Below are positions 46,650 to 57,222 of a stretch of 64,000 nucleotides of DNA, piece after piece. Where the stretch lies: positions 372,001-436,000 of the forward strand of contig JACGCN010000019.1 in assembly GCA_014905825.1 (NCBI GenBank), in the 5' to 3' direction. The position numbers and the translations under genes were made by a program. Under the pieces are notes generated by a model that saw only the letters and a list, made by a program, of their open reading frames with translations, searched no databases and was not told where the DNA came from. The stretch's first letter is position 1, and the number at the start of each line of letters is the position of its first letter. This stretch comes from Lyophyllum atratum. Lineage: Eukaryota; Basidiomycota; Agaricomycetes; Agaricales; Lyophyllaceae.

Positions 46650-47287
46650 AGGCCCCCGGACGCTCCTGTATATGTTCGGCCACGAAATCTCCAAAAATCG
46701 GCCTCAAATCCCCAATGTTTTGGGGCTCAAATCCCCAATAACGGCCGGGGTTGTAGAACATACCACGAAAAACATACGAAAAACATAGAAAAAAACATAG
46801 AAAAAAAACATAGAAAAAAACTCGAGTTCTGTTGAAAGCGCGACGTTCACTGTGATATACTCTAGATTTTTGGTACCTCAAATATTCTTCTGGACCATAC
46901 GACCACCTGCGATATGTATTTCAGGCAAATCCTTTCTAACTTTCGGTTTGCTATGGACAGAGCGGCAGACGAGCTCTAAATTGTCGAGACTGCTAGTAAA
47001 TCGTACCTACAAGACTGCCTTACTACAGAAGCCCGATATTGAGTGAATTTCAATTTTGGCTGGGCTTTTGCTTCGGTGAACTGCCTCACGACGTGAACTT
47101 CTGAACAACAAATTGTGCTGATCATCTGGCGAAGTTCGACCTACGGGACCTGAAATCCCCAATCTGGGGGCCGAGGTTTTTCAAAAATTCCTCTCAAATC
47201 CCCAATGTCTGGCCGGGAAAATCGACGATTTCTGGCCTCAAATCCCCAAAAAATCGGCCGAACATATATAGGAGCGTCCGGGGGCCT
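46650..47287. mobile_element. hAT-like MITE 2 (638 bp)
   Basis: Terminal inverted repeats of about 32 bp start AGGCCCCCGGACGCTCCT and differ at one position (left TGTATATG, right TATATATG). The flanking 8-base duplication CATTCAAC is perfect (46642-46649 and 47288-47295). The interior is non-coding, with repeated TCAAATCCCCAA words near both ends and an A-rich GAAAAACATA repeat at about 46765-46820. The first bases of the ends (AGGnCCCCGGA) match MITE 1 at 5180, so both were probably moved by the same hAT-type transposase family. It lies 104 bp upstream of the steroid-reductase-like start codon, possibly in its promoter. Confidence 0.9.
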
Positions 47288-47295
47288 CATTCAAC

Positions 47296-47713
47296 GCGGC
47301 GGCCTCTAAGTCGGCTACAACCTGGTTACATTACAGGCTGTAACCTGGCTATCTACGAAGTTGGAATTATAACTTGTACCATGGGATGGGGGCGGGGCAG
47401 GGCTTGTCCGGGTCACCCATAATCTCATGCTTCGATGCATGCTTCGCAAGTCCTGGCTTGGTCCAGTTGGCAAAGGCCCATCTGATACTCTCAGCGTGAG
47501 CTCTTAGTTGTTTGAAGGCGTTAAGGAACTCATTATTTCTCTTTTCCAGGAGGGAAGATTCGTCCGACAGTATCAAGCAAAGTATGTAGGTACTAGGGCA
47601 ATACAAGCGCGTCAATTTCTCTATGGACGGGTGCTACACCGATCTTGAACTTGAAACCGTCGCGAGATCCATGCCGCCCTCAACTGCGCCATCGGTCAAC
47701 AAGCTGAAAGCCG
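47296..47713. other. intergenic DNA
   Basis: No supported gene; 3' flank of the NLR-like gene. Confidence 0.4.
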
Positions 47714-50700
47714 CTAAATTATATTTTCGATATCTTCTTTGCCGTAAAGGGCTTGCAGGGCATCCTCCTCCTCCTCAGTGGGACTCAAAGTCGGATCCCC
47801 CAATCTCCGAAGAAAGAACCAACACCGAACTACGCCCTCCCTACCCGCTTCCACCGAGGAATACTTCGCAAGGGATTTCCAATATGCCTGCCTGGCGTCC
47901 AGTTTTTCGCCCATCTTCGCCCAAGCACGCCCCATATGCTCCAGTGATTCAGCAATAGCAAGCGGAGAGCCATACAACTTGTCACGCTCGAGAACTTGGA
48001 TCAACAATTTGAGCGCAGCGTCATAGTCACCTGTTGCGATGAAATCACGAGCAAGAATTCTCTTTGGTGTGGCTGTTTGAGTTTCAGGATGTTTGCTTTG
48101 TCTACATTCCTCCATCGCCCATGCTGTCCGCCTCATAGCGCGATCACGATTGAGCTGGGCGCTGCAAACTATCGCCAGCTGGATCGCGCATCTAGCGGCT
48201 TGGAAAGCATCCGCAAGCTCTTCAAATGCAACCCTGGCGCGCTGGATTAAATCCGTGGCGTCGGTAAAACTCCCTTGGCTTGTTCCGAACTGCCACTGCA
48301 AAGTTCCAGAATGATAGAGACACAAGGCAAGACCGTGCGGGTCGTTAATGGCCTCGAATTCTGATCGTGCCTTCTCAATACGTGCTTTATCTTCTTCGTA
48401 TACGGGCCGCCGCCCATACGAATTGACATACACGACCTTGAGGAGGCACTCGGCGGCTTGTTTCATATCGGGGATCGAGAGAAACGAGTCGCGTGCCAGG
48501 GTGTAATGTTCCCGGGCATCATCGTATTGATCGAGGTCAGCCAAAATGTCGCCATAGCACAGATGGGTTGTGCCGAGGATGGTGGAATTGTCTTCCATTT
48601 CATATACGAGCTTCAAAGCATGTTGGATGACATCAGTACGCGGCCTAGTCGAGCGTTGGTGTCTCGCTAGTGCAAGGAGGGACCTAATCAGTTCTGGTGT
48701 GGGTTGCGTGCTCTCAAGCAAAATGGCCTGTAAATTCCCTTCCTCAATTGAAAGTGCTGCGGTATGGACTTTGTGCAGGTCATCACCGCGGGAGGACGTG
48801 TGGTGCGACAAAAAGTTGCACGCAGATTCGATCATAGAGATGCGGCAGGTAGGAGGAAAACGGGATGGATCAAGAATGTAGCGTCTGATGACGGGAAGAA
48901 CAAGGAAAGTGGAATTTTGCTCCTCTACTAGGGATGTTTCCCGGAGAACTTCGAGTGCCCCAATCAGATTCGTCAAGCTACGTGCCCACCACTTTTCTAG
49001 CTTGTCGTAAGTAGTTCCGACTGGCAACATAGCGAGAGTTGCAAGTAGGTCGAACGCCTCCGCATGTTGCTTCATGGCAGGGCCATACACGGACAGGCCG
49101 ATACATATGTTCATACTGTGCTCCGCATCAGATCCTTGTCCAAGCATTGCGGTATCGATCCTGTTGTACTGCTTCACCAGGTCCTCCGCCGACAGTCCGG
49201 TGAGTTTTCCAACCTTAGCCAGTAGCGTTATAGCCAATGGCATATGCCCAACTAGATCGAGCAATTGTGGAAGGTTGGCGTCGTCCTTACCCTTGGCATA
49301 GATGTTTGTATATATCCTACGCGCTGCATCAGAATCAACAGCGGGCAGATTCACAACATGCCATTGAATATCGTCACAGGGTGGAATGGCGGATCTCATG
49401 GTGACAAGGAAGGAAATACGAGGTATTCGGCTGATATCTCGGAGTATCTGCTCGACCTCGGCCCGCCCACCATCAATGCTCCAGGGCGTCTCAAAATTAT
49501 CGAGCAAAAGAACGAGACCCTCAGACGACCGGAGTTCGGAAATGATATCATTGCGCGTCTTTCCCGTGTTCCGGGTGATGCCCAGAGATGTGCATAGGGT
49601 ATCCAGGAAGAGGGAGACAGTTGTGGCCTTCACACATGGCACCCAAACACGGCTACTCTCTGGGAGATACCGCTTGATGTCGGGATGGGCCATGATGGCG
49701 CGCGCCGTGCATGTCTTTCCCATCCCACCAGGGCCTAGAAGACAGACTCGAGGGCGCTCCTGACCCTCCGAGACGTCCATCATTACACGGACAAGCTCAG
49801 CGACAAGGGCATCACGACCGTGAAAATTGCCCGTGTTCGTAGGGATGAGAGCACGGATGCCTGACTGTGGTGAAGACAAGACTGCGGTTGGACCGTTCAC
49901 GTTATTGAGGATGGTTTCGACGTCTTTCATCGTAGTTTTAATGTCTTTCACGTCTTCCATCGTAGTTTTCACGTCAGCTTGAATATTATCGAGCGACTGC
50001 TGGTGGTTGGAATGGAAGACACGAATCTGCTTTTCCAAATTGTGGAGGACACTGGCTTGATCGATTCCGCGTGCGAGCTAGCGAGGGAACAATTCCAGAT
50101 CAAGAAACCAATACAGCTCTTTCCAAGGGTATCTTACATTGAATCTTTCCAAGGAATTGTTTAAACGATCCATACATTTCCGGACTTTCTCCTCGTTGAA
50201 GCTCTTATAAAATACCACGAGCAGAGAGTTTTGCGATGCGATTTCGTCGAGCTTCGATTGTATGTACGTCAGGTCCCTAATACATAAGAAAAGGAATATC
50301 AAATATAGCCTCAATGAACAAGGGAGGGCGACATGGCTTACTTCTCCAGAGAGTTTATGTCCTCCTTTAACTTCTCCTGAATGTCTTCTGCCTTCTTCCC
50401 CTTTAGTTCGTTCACCAGAGCGGCGGCAAGTGTCTCGATCCGAAGCTTGAGCTCTTGTGCGCGCTCCAAAGGAGCATGGCTTCCCTACATACCAAGGATG
50501 TGAATATGCACATCGCAGTGAAGATCAATCCCTGTACATTACCTCACAAGCCTTTATCAAATACGTCGCAATTTTCACAGCTGCGCCAACACCGGGAACA
50601 GGTATTTCCTGGGCAACTGCCTCCAGTATTTTGAGAAACTCTTTCGCTGTCTCACCTGCATATTCACCAGCTGTCGGTTTCCCAAGATCGTTCACATCCT

Positions 50701-50856
50701 GTAAGGCTTTGGCGCCTTTCGTAGGAGGCTGTGGAAAAACCAAAATCAATCTATATTACTAACAAGGCCATAGAAAGGAAGTAATCCTGCCCGGGTTTTC
50801 TTGTCGAAGTGCAAAGTCGCCGAGTCTGGCGAGCACGGAAAGCAGAAACCGGACAT
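47714..50856 (-). CDS. NLR-like protein: HeLo/MLKL-like domain, NB-ARC, TPR
   Basis: Exons on the minus strand: 47714-50077, 50138-50276, 50342-50484, 50543-50728, and possibly a first exon 50791-50856 joined by a GC-AG intron. The N-terminus (EIPVPGVGAAVKIATYLIKA and following helices to MDRLNNSLERFN) matches the four-helix HeLo-like/MLKL N-terminal type found on agaricomycete NLRs and linked to membrane-directed cell death. A heptad-like linker with two copies of KTTMxDV follows. The NB-ARC domain has FHGRDALVAEL, P-loop GPGGMGKT, Walker B LVLLLDNFE, FLVTMRSA and GHMPLAITLLA. The C-terminal half is TPR-like helical repeats (HLCYGDILADLDQYDDAREH, ARDFIATGDYDAALKLL, HMGRAWAKMGEKLDARQAY). Such proteins act in fungal self/non-self recognition and heterokaryon incompatibility; a role here is inferred. 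The frame is fully open, so it looks functional. Confidence 0.88.
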
Positions 50857-52050
50857 TGTTCGAAGGAAGGGACAGCTGTCCGCAAAAGGCGTCCTTGGCG
50901 GTGTTACCCATTGGTTACCCTGCCCATGTCATCCTGACATACGAACAAGCGCCGGTCTCATGGGAGGCTGTGCAACGCTTTTGAGAAGTGGTGGCATTGT
51001 GGTGGCAGGCATCGTGCCAGTACGGGGGGCTCTGCACCGGGGTAACACTATGTCGATTTGCGCGCTGGGGTGAAGGGAATCGGGCATGTGGTGTACGGCC
51101 TCAGGTTCTGTAGTCGATCTGTTTGTATAAGGCGGATGTGCGATTTATTTGGTTTATGCATCGTTGTGCTGGGCTGTTATCTGCCCGGAAATTGCCGGGC
51201 AGGTAACTTTTGGACGTCTTTCTGGTCAATTCTGAGCTCGACACAAGCTCTGAAGGGACTATGAATGTATGTAGACATCCAGTGGAGGCCATTCATTGTA
51301 TCTATGCTTTTGAACGGGAAAAATCGGTTGCGTGGAGAGAGACAGGCTGCCGAGAGTTATCTGCCACCCAAAAGTTATCTGCCACAGCCCCTATGTTATC
51401 TGCCAATGGGTTATCTGTGCATTCTGTGGACCTCCCCCTCCCCCCAAAAAAAGAATGACATAAGCTATTTCTCATTGAATGCTGTATCTCTGAGCTGGTG
51501 GAAAGTCAGTGCTTTGCTGTTGCAGAATAAATGCTATTCAGTGGAGACCTTCTTGAAATCTTCTCAGCCCTTCCCAGCTTGCATTTGTGCACAATTGAGT
51601 ACCAAATTCGATTCTGGAAAACATTTTGAGTTTATAGAATGCGTGCCGAAGTCGCAAAGGATTCACATTTTGTTCTCATTGAGAAAAACGTTGGTCAACG
51701 CGTCGCGTGCGCGCGACGCCATTCTGACGTGTCGGACTTTGAACTCCCGATCATCTCCAAAACTTGTCGTTCGCGCCGGGATTCTGGATGCACAAATTGC
51801 GTTGTTCTGATGCTGCATGGGCCATGTAATACAGGCTACTATCCTACCCACTCCGAGAGAAAAAAAATTGTAAATCTGACCAGATTTCCCAAATCTCTCC
51901 CCTTTTTCTTTCTTTAATTGCTTTTGCTTTGTAATTATACCCAGTACAATGATGGGAAAACCATTTATTTGATGCCAGAACTCCCAACTCCCAATCACGG
52001 TCACAAGACGACTACATACGTTTCTCATCAACCACGACAACTCTCCTGGC
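50857..52050. other. gene-free DNA with GTTATCTGCC repeats
   Basis: No supported gene. The word GTTATCTGCC or close variants occurs five times between 51176 and 51415. The first forms an inverted repeat, GTTATCTGCCCGG ... CCGGGCAGGTAAC, at 51176-51208. This pattern is typical of a decayed mobile element, which I cannot classify. Confidence 0.5.
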
Positions 52051-53156
52051 ATGCTCTATAATGCCATTCCGCGCGTTCTCTGGGCGATAACGCGTCCTTG
52101 CGCCATGTCAAGCCCATCCACTAGGCTCTTTTTTCGTCATACAGCAACAGCCTCGAACCCCGACTTGGACGAGTCCCAGAAGCAGAGGGTTAGTACAAGA
52201 GGACGACGGCTCCCTGCCCAAGCTGTGAAGACCCTCAATCCACACCATATACAAGCCACAGACTTCATCGACGTCTCAGACATCACAAAATCCCGCGTTC
52301 GTGTCGGATCCCACCTGGCGACCATCCGCTACGGGGCCAGGCATACGCGTACCGCCACCGACGGCCGCACGAAAGACATACGTTTCCCCCTCAACACCCA
52401 CGGATTCCTGTACTATCACCACGACCCGAAGCTCCCACCGACCATGGGGGAGATCCGCTTCCGCCTCACCCCGCACGCCGACCCGGCGCAGTTCCAGAAT
52501 GGCGAAGATCTCACGGGGTACTATGGGGGCCCTTGGGCGATCAATATTTTGATGCTGACGAAGCCCTTCTACGAGCCTCTTAAGAAGCACCTCCTCGACG
52601 AAGGGCTGTTGGATTCAAGCTTCATGTGGTCGGTGCAGGAGGCGTGGGCCGGGTCTAAATTCCAAGCAAATGTGAATGCCGTCCACTACGCGGAGCAGCC
52701 ATTCGTTCTGGACCTTTCTGGCACTGGCTATTTGCGTATTTTCACCCCTCAAGTGATGGGGAGAGCGCGTATTCATAGCCCGTTCATGGACCAACGGGAT
52801 TTGAAATGCACGATACCTTATTCTGGTGAGCGTATGTTTTTCTCTGCATTGTCGTTTGCTTATGGATGTCCGGAAATATGGTAGGACGCATCCTCGCTCG
52901 GTTGGAGCCCTCGACGTTGCCAGAACACGCAGGGACCAGAGCCATCGTCATACGTGTCCTAGAAATCCTGCAGCCCATCAAGGTGGTTCTTCCGGGATAC
53001 GACATGCGTCTTCCTATCCCGAAAAAGGGTGGTCTACTCGAAACCTACAATATCTCTGGCACACTTCGGCCATACTCGATAAACCTAGATCGGCCGCCGA
53101 AAGTAATGAAGGACATCGCGCTATTATTCCCAAAGTGCGCATCAGCGACTTCTTAA
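52051..53156 (+). CDS. unknown family, possibly mitochondrial, paralog 2
   Basis: Two exons, 52051-52825 and about 52885-53156, joined in phase at YSG|GRIL exactly as in paralog 1. The N-terminus (MLYNAIPRVLWAITRPCAM) is again hydrophobic/Arg-containing without acids, like a mitochondrial presequence; ATG 52105 is an alternative start. Shared blocks are RHTATASN, FIDVSD, HGFLYYHHDPKLPPTMGEIR, GGPWAINIL, TLPEHAGTRAIVIRVL, PGYDMRLPIP and PYSINLDRPPKV. It stops at CASATS, about 90 codons before paralog 1. The pair brackets the NLR-like gene and MITE 2, which suggests segmental duplication with later insertion or rearrangement. Function unknown. Confidence 0.74.
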
Positions 53157-53305
53157 AAAAGCAGAAACTCAACTCGTAACTTAGACCGGAATAAAATGCG
53201 ACATTGGTAGTCATCGATACCCGACATCTACAAAGACATCTTTATACCACCATCTCAAACACCCTGAGCCCGTACATGCCGTAGTCGTCCCGCGTCAGGT
53301 GCGTT

Positions 53306-53766
53306 CAAGACCACCGCCTTGCCCTCGGATGGCTCCACCGCGCCAGGTCAGCCGAACGCAGTAGGCGCGTCACCCCACTATCTTCCTCAGCGAAACGCGA
53401 AGAAGGATTTATGTCGTCTCTTCTGAGGAGCGAGAGTGCAAGAGAGCTTTGGGGGTTCTGTAGGAGAGTTCAAGGGAGCTTTGGGGTAGAGTTCTGTAGG
53501 TGTGACTCTCGTGACAATATATCGTCAGAGTCGAAGGACATAGTTGTTGTTGGGGAAGATGCGCGAAGCCCTCGATATCTCTGACAGTTTTCACTTGGAT
53601 GAGGACCTATACTAAGCAGGATAGCAATACTATTTGTACTTCAGCACGCGTCGCGTCGAGAACCAGAAGACGCGTCCACACGTGGATCCAAAGTGCTAAC
53701 TTCGTAACTGCGGTGGCATTATAAGGAGTCGTATTGAGTCAGTCCTTCGCAGCGTTTCCGCAAACG
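53306..53766. repeat. duplicated spacer, copy 1
   Basis: Matches 55617-55993: shared words include TTATGTCGTCTCTT, CACGTGGATCCAAAGTGC, AACTGCGGTGGCA and GAGTCGTATTGAGTCAGTCCTTCGCAGCGTTTCCG. It forms the 3' flank of the APH-fold gene. No gene of its own is seen. Confidence 0.8.
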
Positions 53767-54769
53767 TCACGGGATATAATGCTCCCATACAGCCCTCTCG
53801 ACTGTAAGCTCCGCCTCATGATTGGGAAAAATATCTGTGAACACTTTCTTCCATCCAAGGTATCGTTCGCGTACGTACAATGCCCGGGTATATTCCCAGT
53901 ATTCTGGCATCCATCCCGCACATTCCCAATCCACTAACGCGCATGGACGAAGGTTCTCATCAACAAGGATGTTGTGAGGCGTGATATCCCCATGCGTGAA
54001 GCAAATCTTGTACTGCGTATTTGCTCGCTTCTCCAGCGCTGCACGCAGCGCGTCATCATAGGGTTCCCAGGGTTGGCAAAATGGCTGCGCGTGGAACTCG
54101 TCCTGGGAGACGAACGGACCGACAGTCTCGGGGTGCCGGATACGAAAGGAAGACACTCCGGTTCCCATAAACCCAGAGATAGTACTGTCGTCCGGTGGTT
54201 GTAGACAACGTAGTTGGTCGAACCACCCGCGCAAGGTTTCTGTGAACACCGCCCGTTGACTTCCTGCCATCTCATCCAGTGTGACCCCAGTGGGCCCGTA
54301 CTCCTTTCCTTTTACACCGGTCATAAGAAGGAAATTGCCTTTGCCGGAGGGTAGTGCGATGACATCCAGCATACGTGGCACTGGGATCGTGGTGTTTTCT
54401 GAAACGTATTGAGTGGCGAGGGCTTCTGAGGCCGTGACGTAACGACCCGTTTTTGCATACAAGTTGAAAGGGACGAGGCGCTTCACCATAGGAGAGGAAG
54501 TTTGTCCACCGTGCTTTGCCGAGAAACGCCGGAGAGCTTGATATGCCTTCAAGCGTATACCAGAGGGAACGAAAAGCCAGGCGGACCACAGAAAATCCGT
54601 GAAACTAGACGGCCTTCAAATCGGTGGGTTAGTTCTGTCCAAAACTTGGAGAGGCTTCCCTTACCTTCGGTGGTAGACGAACTGGGTCGCGTTCAACATA
54701 CTCCCGGACATCCCGAAGGGCCTCTGTCGTTGGACAGTGGGAATATGAATCTATGATTGCTCCATACAT
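53767..54769 (-). CDS. APH-fold phosphotransferase family protein
   Basis: The minus-strand main exon runs from about 54604 down to 53767, with a likely first exon at about 54666-54769 (MYGAIIDSYSHCPTTEALRD ... RLPPK). Visible features of the aminoglycoside phosphotransferase fold (PF01636) are the catalytic-loop motif CFTHGDITPHNILVD with Asp and Asn, the metal-binding motif ALVDWECAGW, and an N-lobe with KTGRYVTASEALATQYVSE and IPVPRMLDVI. Basidiomycete genomes hold large families of such proteins; they are not antibiotic-resistance genes by default and their substrates are unknown. The phase between exon 1 and the main exon does not work with the obvious donor and acceptor, so there is either a non-obvious junction or a small indel near 54600-54665. 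Confidence 0.8.
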
Positions 54770-55616
54770 GTTATGGCCACAATCATTGTCAAGGACGGGT
54801 TTGTTGAATTGTTGTGGTCTGGATGACCATAGGATCCACGTGGCCCGGCTTCCGAAATGCCGGATCCCGGATCTTCTCCAACTGCTCCTGTGGTTGGTAA
54901 AATAAACCTGTCTAGTATAGCTATTCCATGGAAAATGCTAGGTTCAGCTCTGCCCTGCGACTCTTCTCTTAACGATTAAAGGATAGCTTTGGGTTTCTCC
55001 CTGCTTGTTTAACTTGAGAGGTTTTCAAGGGAATGGTAGGTTTCATCATGGGCTAAAGTAAGCATGGAACGTTTGGTAGAAACTCGTATATTGCTAACGA
55101 AAAAAACTACAGAGCCAGACGAAGTATCAAAGAGGGGAAAAACTCCATTGCTTGTGGTCCACTCGACATTTTTGCGGTTGCCCCTCTTCCCTTCGTCGAC
55201 ACTGGAGTCATTCTCATCCGTACCGGATGTCCAACCCAGTCCACGATTTCCTCGTCTCTGACATGCCCTCTCGGTCCGTTTTCCAACGTCACCAACAGAA
55301 CATTAAAAAATTCCAATTCCAACTTTCCCCACCCACGTCATGTGTCTGTTCTTGGCCATCATCCAATGTCTGGCGCCATTGCACAACGGATCGAAACTCA
55401 AGAGCACGAATTCCGACTTGGAAGGGCTCACAAACCGTTTTTTCTGCTAATCTTCCCCTCGTCTTCCCCGTCATCCATAGGCGTGAGGCCATTGTCATGT
55501 ACCGGGGCCGCTCCTGCTCCTCCGTGTCCTCCATCCGTCCTCTAGCCGCAGCCACGCACCCCACATCAGCCGGGAACGCCAAAGATGCCCGAGACGTCTT
55601 TACCGACGCTATCGCT
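54770..55616. other. intergenic DNA
   Basis: No supported gene. A 186-codon frame at 55152-55712 is Ser/Pro/Arg-biased without domain features and runs into the duplicated spacer, so I do not accept it. Confidence 0.4.
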
Positions 55617-55993
55617 CAAGACCACCGCCCTCCGGTTGCCCGCATCTTGCTCTCGGAGGGCCTAGCCTCTTGTTATGTCGTCTCTTGTGCGGAGCGAGAG
55701 TGGGAGGGCTGAGTTCTGTAGGTATGACTCTCGCGGCAATATAAATATGTATATCGGTATGAGTCGCGATGACAAGGACACGGCTTTTGTTGGGGAAAGA
55801 TGCGGGAAGCCCTCGATACCTCTTGGATGAGGACCTGTACAATAGTACGCGTCGCGTCAAGGATGGGAAGACGCGTCAACACGTGGATCCAAAGTGCTAA
55901 CTTGGTAACTGCGGTGGCACATGACCGTTATCCCCAAAATCATTATAATGAGTCGTATTGAGTCAGTCCTTCGCAGCGTTTCCGTAAACGTGA
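55617..55993. repeat. duplicated spacer, copy 2
   Basis: Second copy of 53306-53771. It keeps the same end (GCAGCGTTTCCG) and then continues into unrelated DNA at about 55990, so the duplication breakpoint lies there. It carries a few indels relative to copy 1, including an added CATGACCGTTATCCCC segment. Confidence 0.8.
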
Positions 55994-57222
55994 GTCTCTG
56001 GGTAGCCAGCCTTGTTGTGAATACTTCTTAACCCCTCCGCCCATTGGTCTTCCGCCATGATCACCTTCCCGACCCAATAACACTTCTCGCACCTGGATTC
56101 TCTGTTATGAGGTCTGCTCAAGGTCTGCTGCCACTCTTCGACGCCACGCAAAATTCATCATCGACCAATTTCCATACTCTTTTGCTCTCAGCTGCGGCAT
56201 AAGTCGCTACCGGATAGGCTCCATCCTCTTTTTTTGCACGACCTTCAGTCGCATAAATTGCTAGCCCAATTCGTCCTGCTCAACGCTTCCTCAGTTTCGG
56301 AAGCCCGCTTTGAATGGCCTAACCCAATTTTGACGCCCACACACACTACCGTCACGCCCGTTCCTGCAGACACGACCGAGATCCACCTCCACATCTTCAT
56401 TGGCTCCCGTTAACCTCCTGAACGGGGACCTGACTATTTCTGTTGCCTTTCCATCGCGATCCACCAGAACCATGGATCGTCGCCAACCTCGTTCCATGTA
56501 TCACAATTTTTGGATCACGCGGTCGCCCTTGGTTCACCTAACTGTCAACCAGAGGGCCACGTTCAGGTGCAATCGGGTCATGGCCATCGCACTGGCTCAC
56601 GCTTGCTTGAAAGGTTACTTGGCACAGGCCTCTCAATCCCTCTTGGTCACCCTTTGCATCATTCACAGTGGTCGGAAGGTGGTCGCCACAAATCAATCGA
56701 TCATGTCTTGTGCCCCATTTCTGCCCCTTCTTCGGCGTGTCGGGACGTGGGCGTCTGCCGTATCACCGGTTTCTCTTCCCCCTTCGCTGTAGAATGTGGA
56801 GGAGCCTTCTAGCAAGTTCCTTTCATTTCCGTCGCCGTCGCAACATGGTCCCCCAGACACTATGAGTGCTGAATTATGGCTACATGCATCCTTTATCACT
56901 CGTGAAAGTCAGTGAATTTCATGGGCGAGGTGTGGTTTGGCTGAAATAGCTATTGAAGGGATACAGTAGGGCAAAATTACAAGAGACAACGGTCCAACCA
57001 GGGATATGTGATGAAATGCTAGAGTTGAGATGTGGTCGTCGCTGTCATAAATGAGTGGTAACGATGAATGACGTGGGGGGTATGGCATATGTGTCGCGTA
57101 AAGACGGTGATGAGTATGCAGAATGTCCTGTGGTGAGCAACCGTCAGCGCCAACAAACTATGATCATAGGAGACGACCTAAACTCACCCAATATTATAAT
57201 ATACAGTGAGGAAGATCGAAAA
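55994..57222. other. intergenic DNA, no supported gene
   Basis: Open frames at 56400-56792 and 55963-56151 (minus, with a CEKC motif) have no recognised domain and no paired introns. The frames overlap each other on both strands, which argues for chance. Confidence 0.4.

Noticed and set aside
51176..51415. CRISPR-like array of GTTATCTGCC repeats
   Set aside because: Repeats are only 10 bases, irregularly spaced and in a eukaryotic genome; a decayed mobile element is more likely.
55152..55712. 186-codon ORF as a gene
   Set aside because: Biased, domain-free translation that enters the duplicated spacer; no supporting introns.
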